Source: Magnetovibrio sp. (GTDB lineage Bacteria > Pseudomonadota > Alphaproteobacteria > Rhodospirillales > Casp-alpha2). From it: a stretch of DNA of 64,000 nt. The notes below the pieces were generated by a model. It was not told the DNA's origin. It did no database searches and saw nothing but the letters and a program-made list of their open reading frames with translations. Shown here in pieces: positions 1 to 9,420 of this stretch. Every line of letters starts with the position of its first letter. Positions within the stretch are counted from its first letter, which is position 1. The DNA lies in contig NZFO01000009.1 in assembly GCA_002690705.1 (NCBI GenBank), positions 54,240-118,239 on the forward strand. The letters are read 5' to 3'. The position numbers were made by a program, and so were the translations under genes.

Positions 1-1
1 G

Positions 2-1114
2 TCTGGGCGGCTACATCGCTATAATCTCTCTGGTGACGAACCGGGAGAGGTTGCATTGCTGGAACAGGAATACGCTGATTACCAGTGCGTTAAATATTGC
101 CTAGCGGTTGCATCAGGAGGCCAAGCTATCCAGATTGCATTACGTGCAGCAGGAATGCAGCCCGGGGATCAAATTCTTGCTAACGCCTACACGCTGGCAC
201 CTGTTCCGGGCGCAATACATGCCGTGGGTGGTCGGCCCGTATTCGTTGAGATAAAAGATGACTGGCTAACGGATATCAAAGATCTTCGGGCCAAGGCTTG
301 CGCGAGTGGTGCAAAGTACATGATGTTATCTCACATGCGCGGCCATATTGCCGATATGGATGCAATCATGGGGGTTTGTGAAGAATTTGGGATCCTCTTG
401 ATCGAGGATTGTGCCCACACAATGGGGGCGGAGTGGAGGGGACGAAAGTCAGGTAATTTTGGCCGGGTTGCCTGTTTCTCGACTCAGACTTATAAGCATT
501 TAAATTCGGGGGAAGGAGGCTTTGTGACAACGGATGACCCGCACATCGCGGCACGCGCAGTTATCCTCTCAGGATCTTATATGTTATTTGACCGTCACGG
601 TGCTGCTCCCCCAAAGGAAGTATTCCAGAAAATCCGTATGGAAACACCTAATTGCTCTGCGCGCTTAGATCATTTGCGGGCCGCCATTTTACGAGCACAA
701 TTGCCCAGCCTTAATTCCAATATCCAGCGTTGGAATGAACGTTACCGGGTTATAGAAGATAGACTTAGCAATACAACTGGGGTTCGTATAAGGACGCGCC
801 CTCAGCACGAGGCTTTTGTTGGTTCTTCTATTCAATTCCACCTTGAAGGACCGATCGCTGACGATGTTCCCACTTTTGTCAATTCCTGCTTTGCACGTGG
901 TGTTGAGTTAAAATGGTTTGGATCGGGAGATCCTGTGGCATTCACTAGCCGTTACGACAGTTGGCAGTATATTAGCAACATGCCTCGATTACCAAAAACA
1001 TTAGAAGTGCTCGCAACGACATGCGATATGCGTGTGCCATTGACTTTTGAGTTAGAGGATTGCCATTTAATCGCGGAAATTATTTCGGAGGAAGCCAGTC
1101 GATATCGGGTTTGA
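2..1114 (+). CDS. DegT/DnrJ/EryC1/StrS-family PLP aminotransferase (5' partial)
   Basis: This family transfers an amino group to keto-sugars, or acts as a dehydratase, in making nucleotide-linked amino sugars for surface polysaccharides or secondary metabolites. The frame is open to the left edge: about 18 codons before the first possible TTG start (56) continue a family-like N-terminus (RLHRYN...PGEV), so the true start lies outside the window. The segment QTYKHLNSGEGG carries the expected PLP-binding lysine of the family motif, and LIEDCAHTMGAE precedes it as usual. About 370 residues are visible, close to a full-length family member. No sugar-pathway partner is visible here, so the substrate is unknown. 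The family call is secure. Confidence 0.9.
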   Translation, partial: SGRLHRYNLSGDEPGEVALLEQEYADYQCVKYCLAVASGGQAIQIALRAAGMQPGDQILANAYTLAPVPGAIHAVGGRPVFVEIKDDWLTDIKDLRAKACASGAKYMMLSHMRGHIADMDAIMGVCEEFGILLIEDCAHTMGAEWRGRKSGNFGRVACFSTQTYKHLNSGEGGFVTTDDPHIAARAVILSGSYMLFDRHGAAPPKEVFQKIRMETPNCSARLDHLRAAILRAQLPSLNSNIQRWNERYRVIEDRLSNTTGVRIRTRPQHEAFVGSSIQFHLEGPIADDVPTFVNSCFARGVELKWFGSGDPVAFTSRYDSWQYISNMPRLPKTLEVLATTCDMRVPLTFELEDCHLIAEIISEEASRYRV

Positions 1115-1599
1115 AAAATTTTCTTTGGTGAAAACATTTTAGATGGAATAGCTCTCACATATTCGAGCCATTTTTAGTGGTAATTGACCATAATTGGACA
1201 GATATATTTTACGGTGCGCACTTTGCTAAACATCTCATGTTACGATTTCGTGATAAGTCCTCAAGTCTCGATGCGCAGAAAAGTTCAGCTGCTACTGACA
1301 GTGTCCCTGTAGATCTCATTACACCAGTGTTGTTGTGCCAATGGACTTTCAAATTCGCAGGACTATGCCGTTTCTCTAATCTGGTCCAATCCGACAGCGT
1401 GGACGTATATTGAATGTTTAGAAGGTGATGCACATGAAGTAAATGAGATATCTGGGTGCACACAAAAGAGTTCGCCATGGGCAACAGTCCTTTATTGTGC
1501 GCAATACTCTTAAATTATATTTGGTGATTTACTCGATGTAGACGAAACATTTTACTGTTCAGTTCTTGGTTTATGACAGGTATCTCAGGAGGCGGCGTA
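1115..1599. other. Gene-poor stretch with possible unrecognised coding remnant
   Basis: About 485 bases separate the aminotransferase from the efflux operon. A plus-strand frame from about 1312 to 1512 reads protein-like (for example SLIWSNPTAWTYIECLEGD), and the adjacent frame is open from 1177 to 1413. Neither has a convincing start or a family I recognise. Eroded genes occur elsewhere in this window, so this may be another remnant, but that is a guess. The promoter of the efflux genes should lie near the right end. Confidence 0.3.
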
Positions 1600-2742
1600 A
1601 TGACTGAGAGAAAAAAAAAATACGGCGGACTTCGTTCCGGTCAAACGATTGCAATCTGTCTAGCGGGGTTAGCGACGCTCTGGATATCATCAGGCGCTGT
1701 TACACAGACTCCGGATAAAGGCGCCGAAGAGTCCAGAGCTGCGCGCGGAGATCAAAAAATACTTGTTCGTGTGCGTGAGAGTGTATCCCAAGTCCGCCAG
1801 AGCTACGTCACTGTTTTTGGACGGACAGAGGCTGTGAAAAAAGTTAATATTGCAGCTGAAACTGAGGGACAAGTAATTGCCCGCAATATAATGAAGGGTG
1901 CTTGGATAAAAAAGGGTCAAGCAATATTGCAGATAGCTATGAATGATCGTGGAGCACATCTAAGTGATGCTGAAGCAAAGTTTGAATATCAACGGCTTGC
2001 GTACGCTAGTGCAACGAAGTTATCAAAAAAACAATTTCAATCCCGCATCCGTGTAGCCGAAGTGTTATCCAATTTTGAATCTGCGAAATCGGAGTTGGCG
2101 GAAATCCGTTTAGACATCCATCGGACAACTGTTCGGGCGCCAATAAATGGATATATTGAAACCTTCCCCGTTGGAGTTGGCGACTATCTTCAAACTGGCG
2201 AAATTGTAGCTACTGTTGTTAATCTGAACCCCATACGCGTCGTCGCGCATGTGTCGGAACGTGAAGTGACGAAGCTCAGGGTCGGTGATAAGGCAAGGAT
2301 CCTGCTCGCGGAAGGTGTAAAACGTGAAGGAGAAATCAAATATGTTGCTCGGATTGGAGAGCAAGAGACACGCACATTCCGTGTCGAAGTTTGGTTTAGC
2401 AACTCTAAAAAGGTTATTCCTGAGGGCTTAACGGCTGAGTTGAAATTAAAAACTGCGCGCAAACACGCCCATAAGGTATCACCAGCAGTTCTCACCTTAA
2501 ATGATGAGGGAATAATTGGAGTGAAGGCTGTGAATAAGGATAAATCGGTGATTTTTTACCCTGTTCAAATAATGGAAGACACCAATGAGGGTGTGTGGCT
2601 TATCGGTTTGCCGCCAAGATTGACGATAATAACAGTTGGCCAAGAATTTGTTCAGGTTGGTCAAACTGTTAGAACTTCGCGAGATGAGGTGGAGTTAAAG
2701 GGTAATTCGACTGACTTTAATTCAGTGAAAAGTGCATCATGA
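1600..2742 (+). CDS. RND efflux periplasmic adaptor (membrane fusion protein, HlyD/AcrA family)
   Basis: This adaptor links an inner-membrane RND pump to an outer-membrane channel. The start at 1600 is chosen because AGGAGG (1587-1592) sits 7 nt upstream; an in-frame ATG at 1573 lies ahead of that site. After a signal-anchor at residues 12-32, the protein shows the split biotinyl-lipoyl motif (AETEGQVIARN...GAWIKKGQAI and TTVRAPINGYIE), then a beta-barrel region around HVSEREVTKLRVGDKARI. The 380-residue length fits the family. The stop overlaps the pump gene start by 4 nt (ATGA), so the two are translationally coupled. No TolC-like channel gene is in the window, so a chromosomal channel elsewhere would be needed. 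The substrate is unknown. Confidence 0.93.
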   Translation: MTERKKKYGGLRSGQTIAICLAGLATLWISSGAVTQTPDKGAEESRAARGDQKILVRVRESVSQVRQSYVTVFGRTEAVKKVNIAAETEGQVIARNIMKGAWIKKGQAILQIAMNDRGAHLSDAEAKFEYQRLAYASATKLSKKQFQSRIRVAEVLSNFESAKSELAEIRLDIHRTTVRAPINGYIETFPVGVGDYLQTGEIVATVVNLNPIRVVAHVSEREVTKLRVGDKARILLAEGVKREGEIKYVARIGEQETRTFRVEVWFSNSKKVIPEGLTAELKLKTARKHAHKVSPAVLTLNDEGIIGVKAVNKDKSVIFYPVQIMEDTNEGVWLIGLPPRLTIITVGQEFVQVGQTVRTSRDEVELKGNSTDFNSVKSAS

Positions 2743-5700
2743 ATCTTATTATTGATGCAGCTCTGGGGCACGCCCGTACGATTTTAGCCAGCCTTACTTT
2801 AGTCCTAATATGCGGTTCTTATGCGTACCTACACATTGCGAAAGAAGCCGAACCGGACATCAACATCCCGATTATTTATGTTTCAATGCACCATGAGGGA
2901 ATTTCTCCAGAAGATGCGGAGCGGCTCTTAATTAGGCCGATGGAAAAAGAGTTGCGAACTATTGAGGGTGTAAGACAAATACAGTCTGCGGGTTATGAAG
3001 GTGGAGCTAACGTTACGCTCGAATTTGATGCCGGGTTTGACGCGGATATGGCGATTGACGAGGTCCGTGAGAAGGTTGATTTAACAAAGCACGAACTACC
3101 GGCCGAAACTGATGAGCCAGAAATCCACGAGGTTAACTTTAGTCTCTTCCCGGTTATAGTGGTGACATTATCTGGCGCGGTTCCGGAACGAGCATTACTT
3201 AAGCTTGGACGCCATTTACAGGATCAGATTGAGAGCTTGAGCGAAATTTTAAGAGTTCAAATTGCGGGAGATCGACCGGAATTAGTAGAGATTCTTATCA
3301 ATCCTGTGAAGGTTGAGAGCTATGGGCTAGCCGTTACCGAGACCATAAATGCCGTTCGAAGTTCTAATTTGCTGGTTGCGGCTGGAGCGCAGGATACGGG
3401 GCTTGGACGGTTTAGTTTAAAGGTACCGGGTTTGTTTGAAACCGTTACAGACATTATTAGTATGCCAGTGAAAGTTCAGGGTGATGCTGTTGTTACGTTA
3501 GGTGATATCTCCACTGTTCGTCGAAGTTTTAAGGATCCCATAAGCTTTGCCCGTGTCGATGGGCGCCGGGCAATTGCGCTCGAGGTTTCAAAGCGCACGG
3601 GCGAAAATATAATAGACACTGTTTCTAAGGTGCGCGGTCTTGTCTTCAAGGAACAGAAAAAATGGCCTGAAATATTGCATCAGTCCGTGGAAATAGCATT
3701 TACCAATGATAGGTCGAGTAAAATCCGGGATATGCTCTCAGATCTGGAAAATAGTGTTATTGTGGCTGTTTTGCTTGTAATGATAGTTGTGGTCTGGGCT
3801 CTAGGGTTTCGCTCGGCTGCAATGATTGGCTTAGCCATTCCAGGTTCTTTTCTAACTGGTATTCTGGTGCTCGGTGCAGTCGGGTTAACCATTAATATGG
3901 TAGTTTTATTTGCTCTGATTTTGGCTGTTGGTATTCTCGTGGATGGCGCAATTGTTGTGATTGAGTATGCTGATAGAAAAATGCGGGAGGGGGAGCCGCC
4001 GAGAGCGTCTTATAGCTTAGCATCAAAGCGGATGGCGTGGCCCATAATTGCCTCTACGGCAACTACGTTGGCAGCATTTTTGCCGTTAATGTTTTGGCCC
4101 GGTGTGGTGGGCGAGTTTATGAAATTTTTACCATTCACTCTGATCGCAACACTCTCAGCCTCTCTTTTGATGGCATTAATTTTTATTCCAACTTTGGGGG
4201 CCACCATCTCACGCCAGCGGTTCAGCCCAGGAGAACTCAGTGTAGGTAAGGAGATCACCACTCCAGAGAGAATTGGTGGAAAGGTTGTCCCAGGATTTAC
4301 AGAGTTATACCTGAGGGTCTTATCAGGAGCTTTGGATCAGCCTGTTAAGATACTTGTGGGCTCATTATTTGTGCTGGTGAGTGTGCAGGTTCTTTACGCA
4401 AATTTTGGGCGGGGCATTGAGTTTTTTCCGAAGGTAGAGCCTGATCAGGTCAAGTTGCAGGTTAAAGCACGTGGTAATTTAGCAACCATGGAAAAAGATG
4501 GGTTAGTGCGGGAGGTTGAGGAGCTGGTATTAGACTTGAATCGTGAGAAGGATGAGTTTTCGTCTGTTTATACCAGAACTGGGCGAGAAGAACGTTCGCA
4601 GGAGGCAGAGGATATTATTGGTAATGTCTCATTAGAGTTGAGCGATTGGTGGGCGCGGCGAAATGCCTCTGATATTTTAGAAGATATTTTACAAAAATGC
4701 GCCAATATTGCCGGTGTTGTGGTTAACGCTCGTAAACTGGAAGCAGGTCCCCCAATGGGAAAGCCAGTGCAAATCCAATTGTCAAGCCGATATCCCAAAC
4801 TTTTGGGTGATTCCGTAGTGAAGATACGGCGGGGCCTAGCCGAAATCGGTGGGTTCAGGAACTTTGAGGATGACCGCCCTCTCCCGGGCATTGATTGGGA
4901 ACTCACGGTTAATCGTGCGCAGGCCGCAAAATTTAAGGCCAATGTTGATCTTATCGGGCGCTCGGTCCAGATGGTTACAGCAGGGATTAAGGTTGGTGAA
5001 TACCGACCTGATAACTCAGACGAAGAGATTAATATCCGAGTCCGTTACCCGAGACCTTATCGGACTATTGGACAACTGAATCAAATTAGGGCTGAAACTG
5101 TTTTTGGAGCTGTGCCGATCGGTAATTTTGTAGAGATGCGAGCGAGCCCCCGTGTCGGTACCATTAAGCGATTTGATGGAAAAAGGGTTATGACAGTTAA
5201 AGCGGATTTAGCTCCGGGGGGGCTTGCTAATGATAAGATTATTGAAATCCAAAAATGGTTAAACACTGCTGACATTGATACTCGGGTAGATGTCACGTTC
5301 AAAGGTGAGAGCGAAGAACAGGAAAAAGCAAAAAGTTTTCTTATTAAAGCCTTTACGATCGCACTCTTTATCATGGCCGTAATCTTGGTAACCCAATTTA
5401 ACAGTTTTTATTCTTCATTTTTGATTTTAAGCGCAGTTGTAATGTCAACAACTGGTGTATTCATTGGACTTCTAATTACCCAGCAGCCTTTCAGTATTGT
5501 GATGGGCGGGATCGGTATCATAGCCCTGGCGGGAATTGTGGTTAACAATAACATTGTGTTAATCGATACTTTTGACCGCATCAGAGAGACAGAGGGCGAT
5601 GTAAGAAAAGCAATTTTAAAAACTGGAATACAACGCCTTCGGCCGGTGTTATTGACGACTATTACAACGATTCTGGGTCTTATGCCAATGGTCTTGGGAA

Positions 5701-5906
5701 TTAATATTGATTTTGTTGAACGCAGTGTCTCAATAGGAGCCCCGGCCACGCAATGGTGGCGGCAATTAGCAACTGCAATCGTATTTGGCTTGGGTTTTGC
5801 CACTGTTCTAACGTTGGTTATTACGCCTTCTGCTCTGATGCTTCGGGATAACGTTCGCGCATGGTTTTACCGACAGAGGCACGCGCAATCTGCTTCCAAT
5901 AACTAG
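2739..5906 (+). CDS. RND efflux transporter permease (AcrB/AcrD/AcrF family)
   Basis: This is a proton-driven inner-membrane pump of 1055 residues, the usual family length. The N-terminal transmembrane helix precedes a large periplasmic loop with the conserved EAEPDINIP stretch. The TM4 region shows GILVDGAIVVIEYADRKM, with the acidic residue expected for proton relay. The second half repeats the fold (GIIALAGIVVNNNIVLIDTFDR; RPVLLTTITTILGLMPM). It overlaps the adaptor gene by 4 nt and is the last gene of this operon; it then converges with an EamA permease. Substrate could be drugs, bile-like compounds or lipids; sequence alone does not decide. No regulator is adjacent. Confidence 0.95.
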   Translation: MNLIIDAALGHARTILASLTLVLICGSYAYLHIAKEAEPDINIPIIYVSMHHEGISPEDAERLLIRPMEKELRTIEGVRQIQSAGYEGGANVTLEFDAGFDADMAIDEVREKVDLTKHELPAETDEPEIHEVNFSLFPVIVVTLSGAVPERALLKLGRHLQDQIESLSEILRVQIAGDRPELVEILINPVKVESYGLAVTETINAVRSSNLLVAAGAQDTGLGRFSLKVPGLFETVTDIISMPVKVQGDAVVTLGDISTVRRSFKDPISFARVDGRRAIALEVSKRTGENIIDTVSKVRGLVFKEQKKWPEILHQSVEIAFTNDRSSKIRDMLSDLENSVIVAVLLVMIVVVWALGFRSAAMIGLAIPGSFLTGILVLGAVGLTINMVVLFALILAVGILVDGAIVVIEYADRKMREGEPPRASYSLASKRMAWPIIASTATTLAAFLPLMFWPGVVGEFMKFLPFTLIATLSASLLMALIFIPTLGATISRQRFSPGELSVGKEITTPERIGGKVVPGFTELYLRVLSGALDQPVKILVGSLFVLVSVQVLYANFGRGIEFFPKVEPDQVKLQVKARGNLATMEKDGLVREVEELVLDLNREKDEFSSVYTRTGREERSQEAEDIIGNVSLELSDWWARRNASDILEDILQKCANIAGVVVNARKLEAGPPMGKPVQIQLSSRYPKLLGDSVVKIRRGLAEIGGFRNFEDDRPLPGIDWELTVNRAQAAKFKANVDLIGRSVQMVTAGIKVGEYRPDNSDEEINIRVRYPRPYRTIGQLNQIRAETVFGAVPIGNFVEMRASPRVGTIKRFDGKRVMTVKADLAPGGLANDKIIEIQKWLNTADIDTRVDVTFKGESEEQEKAKSFLIKAFTIALFIMAVILVTQFNSFYSSFLILSAVVMSTTGVFIGLLITQQPFSIVMGGIGIIALAGIVVNNNIVLIDTFDRIRETEGDVRKAILKTGIQRLRPVLLTTITTILGLMPMVLGINIDFVERSVSIGAPATQWWRQLATAIVFGLGFATVLTLVITPSALMLRDNVRAWFYRQRHAQSASNN

Positions 5907-5945
5907 CAGCTTTCTGGATACTAGGTGTGTCGCCTACTCAGGATC

Positions 5946-6821
5946 CTAGGATTTTACCGCTGGAGCTCGGAGCATTACATACAGCCCACTCATAATAATA
6001 ACGGTTGCCCCAGTAACAGTGGCGAAATCGGGTAATTCTCCGAATGCGAGGTAGCCCAAACAGGTAGCCCATACAAGAAGTAGGTAATTCAATGGTTGAA
6101 GAGTGGAGGCTGGGGTGCGCTCAAGTGCAAAAACCAATAGCATATGGCCCACAAGCCCGGCAAAACCCAACCCCATGAGTAAAAACCAACCTTCGGTATC
6201 TGGTGTTTTCCACGCTAAAAAACCGAACGGTGTTGTGAGGACTACACCTACCCAGCCAAGGTAGAATATACTTGTCATAGCATGATCATTGCGGCTGCCA
6301 AGTCGTGTCAGAATATAATATAAAGCGAACATGAACGCGCAAGTTAATGGAAAAAATATATTGGGTTGAAATACGGTGAGGCCGGGACGAATAATAATTA
6401 ACGCACCAATAAATCCAACGAATACGGCGGCCCATCGCCGCCATCCCACTTTTTCACTGAGAATAAACGGTGCAATTGCTGTTGCTATCAATGGAGAGGT
6501 TGCAAAGCTGGCGTGCATTTCTGCTAAGCCCAGATAAGCGAGGCCCATTGCAAAGATAGCAATTTCTAAAACAAGTAACGCTGACCGACCGATTTGTAAA
6601 CCCGGGCGTCTAGCAAACAGAGCTCGCCGCCAACCTATACAACTAAGCGCGATTAAAGTTGAAAAAACCGCGAATATCCAAAATCTTATCATCACCAGTT
6701 GGGCAACTTCGTAGTCTTTTACAAGTATTTTTGTTAATAAATCTTGAACGGCGAACATTAATAAAGCCGTGATGCAGATTATAATACCGTATTTTTGTGT
6801 TTGATTAGTTGCGCGAGCCAT
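5946..6821 (-). CDS. EamA/DMT-superfamily permease
   Basis: An inner-membrane transporter with about ten predicted helices arranged as two EamA repeats of five, from the drug/metabolite transporter superfamily. The start at ATG 6821 is preferred because it follows the stop of the LOG gene directly (TAAGAATG), which suggests coupling. An upstream GTG at 6860 would add 13 residues and overlap the LOG gene by 37 nt; neither start has a clear Shine-Dalgarno site. The second repeat contains the typical LERTPASTLQPLNYLLLVWA stretch. Substrates of this family range from amino acids to nucleotides and cannot be named here. Confidence 0.88.
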   Translation of the reverse strand: MARATNQTQKYGIIICITALLMFAVQDLLTKILVKDYEVAQLVMIRFWIFAVFSTLIALSCIGWRRALFARRPGLQIGRSALLVLEIAIFAMGLAYLGLAEMHASFATSPLIATAIAPFILSEKVGWRRWAAVFVGFIGALIIIRPGLTVFQPNIFFPLTCAFMFALYYILTRLGSRNDHAMTSIFYLGWVGVVLTTPFGFLAWKTPDTEGWFLLMGLGFAGLVGHMLLVFALERTPASTLQPLNYLLLVWATCLGYLAFGELPDFATVTGATVIIMSGLYVMLRAPAVKS

Positions 6822-6823
6822 TC

Positions 6824-7408
6824 TTACAAATGGCTGGTCAAGACTACTTGATTCGGACACGGTGCATTGGTAATAGCACTGAAAATATCCTCCACCCGTT
6901 GTACAACGCTGAAGAGATCAAGCACTTTTTTGTGAGCATACCCGCCATCCACAATTGAATGAATTAAATCATTAAAGGCTTTCCAGTAACCATTTATATC
7001 GACTAGAACGATGGGTTTCTTGTGTTGGCAGAGTTGTTTCCAAGTAATGACTTCAAATGCTTCATCCAAGGTGCCTAACCCGCCTGGAAATATAACGATC
7101 GCATCAGAAAGTTGGAACATTTGAGCTTTACGGGTATGCATGCTTTCTGTGATTATGAGTTCTCCGGCGTCGGGATTGCCAACTTCTAAATGCATTAAAA
7201 AATCCGGGATTACTCCGGTTACCGCCCCGTTATTGCGAGCCACCTCGTTGGCTATAATACCCATTAATCCAATTCGACCCCCACCGTAGATAAGTTTTAC
7301 ACCACGGGCTGCAATAGCTTGACCGAAATCGCGCGCCGCTTGGGCATGGGTTGGGTCAACGCCTTTTTTGGAGCCGCAAAATACGCATATGGATTCGATG
7401 TCTATCAT
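6824..7408 (-). CDS. LOG family protein (cytokinin riboside 5'-monophosphate phosphoribohydrolase-like, TIGR00730)
   Basis: A cytosolic Rossmann-fold protein. Characterised members hydrolyse nucleoside 5'-monophosphates to free base and ribose 5-phosphate. The diagnostic PGGLGTLDE motif (PGGxGTxxE) and the N-terminal CVFCGS and YGGGRIGLMG motifs are intact. The start at ATG 7408 is chosen because AAGGA lies 7 nt upstream; a GTG five codons earlier lies inside that site. The EamA permease follows 2 nt after the stop, so the pair is probably one transcript. The physiological substrate in bacteria of this type is uncertain. Confidence 0.9.
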   Translation of the reverse strand: MIDIESICVFCGSKKGVDPTHAQAARDFGQAIAARGVKLIYGGGRIGLMGIIANEVARNNGAVTGVIPDFLMHLEVGNPDAGELIITESMHTRKAQMFQLSDAIVIFPGGLGTLDEAFEVITWKQLCQHKKPIVLVDINGYWKAFNDLIHSIVDGGYAHKKVLDLFSVVQRVEDIFSAITNAPCPNQVVLTSHL

Positions 7409-7641
7409 TGCTCTGTCCTTCACAGTGTGGACTCAATCAACTTTGCCCAATCGAGGGCCAGCAGCAAGAACTCCAGGTAACTTGTTCTTTTGGATTTATA
7501 GAATTGGTAACAATTAGCAGGAGTTCATGAAAGGTAATAATCACCCGGATGCTCTAGCTGGCACGTATCTATGCCCTCAATTACGATTTGTCTCTTGCAG
7601 CTAGCCCTGCATGATAGTATCGATGAAGAGTGAGAATTAAT

Positions 7642-8709
7642 ATGTATAAGCCTTTTATCATAGTCCTTGTTGGGGTAGTTATCGTTGCGGGCGCAATCGC
7701 TATCAATTTGCTCTCATTGCATGATGAGGGCAACACGCCAATTGTCAGTGAACAAGCCACGAGATCAAAAGTAATCGCAAAATCTTCAAAAAAATTATCT
7801 TATGGAGATATGACTGAGCGGAAGGGCAAGCCTGCCCCTGAGCAGGAAGTATCGGATCATAATGGTACGGCATCTTTTGATGTTGTTAGGATCACGGCTG
7901 AGGGAAGCGCTGTTATAGCTGGTCGCGGTGAGCCGGGAAGTAAAGTCGTTATTCTTGCTGGTGGTCGATTTTTCGCCGAGATGAAAGTTGATAGCCGAGG
8001 GGAATGGATCGCTGTTCCAGACGATCCATTACCTCCCGGTAGTCATCGACTTACGCTTGAGCAGCGAGATGATAATGGTAACATGCTTCTCTCTGATGAG
8101 GCAGTGGTCGTAGTGGTTCCCAAACGCGACAAAGATATTGAAGGGGATGATTCTGGCATGCCCACCCGGGGCTTGGCGTTGAAAGTCCCGCGTGAGGGAG
8201 GCGGAGCCAGTGTTTTGCTGCAAAAACCCTCACTTAATGCTAGTGAATCATCTTTTGCCGTTGACACTGTTGACTACGACGAGAGTGGGCACTTGCATAT
8301 CAGCGGACGAGGAGAAGTTGGGTCAGTGGTGCAATTATATCTGGATGGTAAGTTTATTGGTCGAGGTATTACTGGACAGAATAAATTATGGTTAGTAAGC
8401 CCGGACAGGGCGATCCCTGCCGGTCTCTATCAGTTGCGAGCTGATCATGCCAACGCAGAGGGCAAAATAACAGCGCGCCTTAATTTACCTTTTAAAAGGG
8501 AAATTAAATTAGAAAAGTTCTCACAAGGCGATGTCCCTCCCGAACCATTTGTTATCGTTCAACCGGGGAATAGCTTGTGGCGATTGGCTCGGCGGACTTA
8601 CGGGTCAGGATCAAATTATACGGTGATTTATGAGGCTAATAAAAATCAGATTGGTAACCCAAATATGATTTATCCGGGCCAAGTTTTTGCGGTTCCAACG
8701 CCTGAATAA
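7642..8709 (+). CDS. LysM-domain cell-envelope protein with Ig-like repeats
   Basis: The protein has one N-terminal transmembrane or signal-anchor helix (residues 3-24), a low-complexity linker, two bacterial Ig-like modules (around VIAGRGEPGSKVVILAGG and ISGRGEVGSVVQLYLDG) and a C-terminal LysM domain. The LysM shows the expected PGNSLWRLARRTYGSG, IYEANKNQI and IYPGQVFAVP elements, so it should bind peptidoglycan. ATG 7642 is taken as start; an in-frame GTG at 7630 is possible. It has no clear operon partner, lying divergent to the LOG gene. The role is probably structural or in wall remodelling, but no catalytic domain is visible. Confidence 0.88.
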   Translation: MYKPFIIVLVGVVIVAGAIAINLLSLHDEGNTPIVSEQATRSKVIAKSSKKLSYGDMTERKGKPAPEQEVSDHNGTASFDVVRITAEGSAVIAGRGEPGSKVVILAGGRFFAEMKVDSRGEWIAVPDDPLPPGSHRLTLEQRDDNGNMLLSDEAVVVVVPKRDKDIEGDDSGMPTRGLALKVPREGGGASVLLQKPSLNASESSFAVDTVDYDESGHLHISGRGEVGSVVQLYLDGKFIGRGITGQNKLWLVSPDRAIPAGLYQLRADHANAEGKITARLNLPFKREIKLEKFSQGDVPPEPFVIVQPGNSLWRLARRTYGSGSNYTVIYEANKNQIGNPNMIYPGQVFAVPTPE

Positions 8710-8856
8710 ACTGGGAGGGGTTTAATCCCACGAGAGTCACTGACCTGTTTACTCATGGGTAGTATCAAACTTTCATCTATATTTTTTAAAATTACTCAAA
8801 GATTATTTTTAAATCGGAACCGGCGTGAGCGAAAAGCAAACATAAATCCTCGACTC

Positions 8857-8902
8857 AACCTAACCTCAGACGAGAACCAATTGTCGAAAATTTGGTTAGG
8901 TT
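8857..8902. repeat. 9-bp inverted repeat AACCTAACC / GGTTAGGTT
   Basis: Exact complementary arms at 8857-8865 and 8894-8902 with a 28-nt loop. There is no T-tract, so this is not a standard terminator. Function unknown. Confidence 0.5.
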
Positions 8903-9189
8903 TATAGGAGATAAAACGCTCCGCTTCATTTTAAAGCACTGGTTTCATTTATAAAAAAATATCCATGTTATTCTTTATCTAATCAATTAGATTTATACCC
9001 CATTATGTATGGGTTTTACAGCTCGAATAAAGTGGCTGTGTTTTAATGGTAAGCCTTGCCTTGGTATCTATATTTTTTCACCGGACTACCTCTTTTCTGA
9101 GGATATGACCGAGTGGGAAACAGGGGGGTCTTTAAGTGAGACATGCAGCGCTGTCAGAGCTTCTGTTGCCAGACTATTTTGACTTTGGG

Positions 9190-9213
9190 TTAGGGGTAAT
9201 CCTAATTTTTTTT
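9190..9213 (+). terminator. Probable intrinsic terminator
   Basis: TTAGG (9190-9194) pairs with CCTAA (9201-9205), followed by eight T residues. The stem is short, so strength is uncertain. It ends no known gene, suggesting a short transcript beginning somewhere in 8900-9100. Confidence 0.4.
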
Positions 9214-9240
9214 ATCAATCATTTGTTTTGTTGAGGGAAT

Positions 9241-9284
9241 TTCCCTAATACTCTTTTCAAGAGAGCATTTGCATAATTAGGGAA
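9241..9284 (+). promoter_or_regulatory. Structured leader element upstream of psd
   Basis: TTCCCTAAT (9241-9249) is complementary to ATTAGGGAA (9276-9284). Inside it, CTCTT (9251-9255) pairs with AAGAG (9259-9263), giving a nested hairpin. It lies about 140 nt before the psd start. It could be a mRNA leader structure or a protein-binding palindrome. Confidence 0.35.
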
Positions 9285-9420
9285 AAGGAGTCAACCAACT
9301 CATTTCTCGGGCACAGATCTCGTATTTATCATATAGTACAATTGTGATTAAACTCAGATTTTCTTGATCATGCCCGTAAAATGCTGACAATCCGCCCGTA
9401 TAGTCTCTTTGAAGGCCAAT

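Larger units (their letters stand above)
8710..9420. other. Long non-coding stretch upstream of psd with several hairpins
   Basis: Roughly 700 bases with no recognisable gene. A 57-codon frame (9009-9182) is open but resembles no family known to me. The stretch holds three inverted repeats, listed separately, including one with a T-tract that looks like an intrinsic terminator. This is compatible with an unannotated small RNA ending near 9213, or with a structured leader for psd. Confidence 0.4.
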
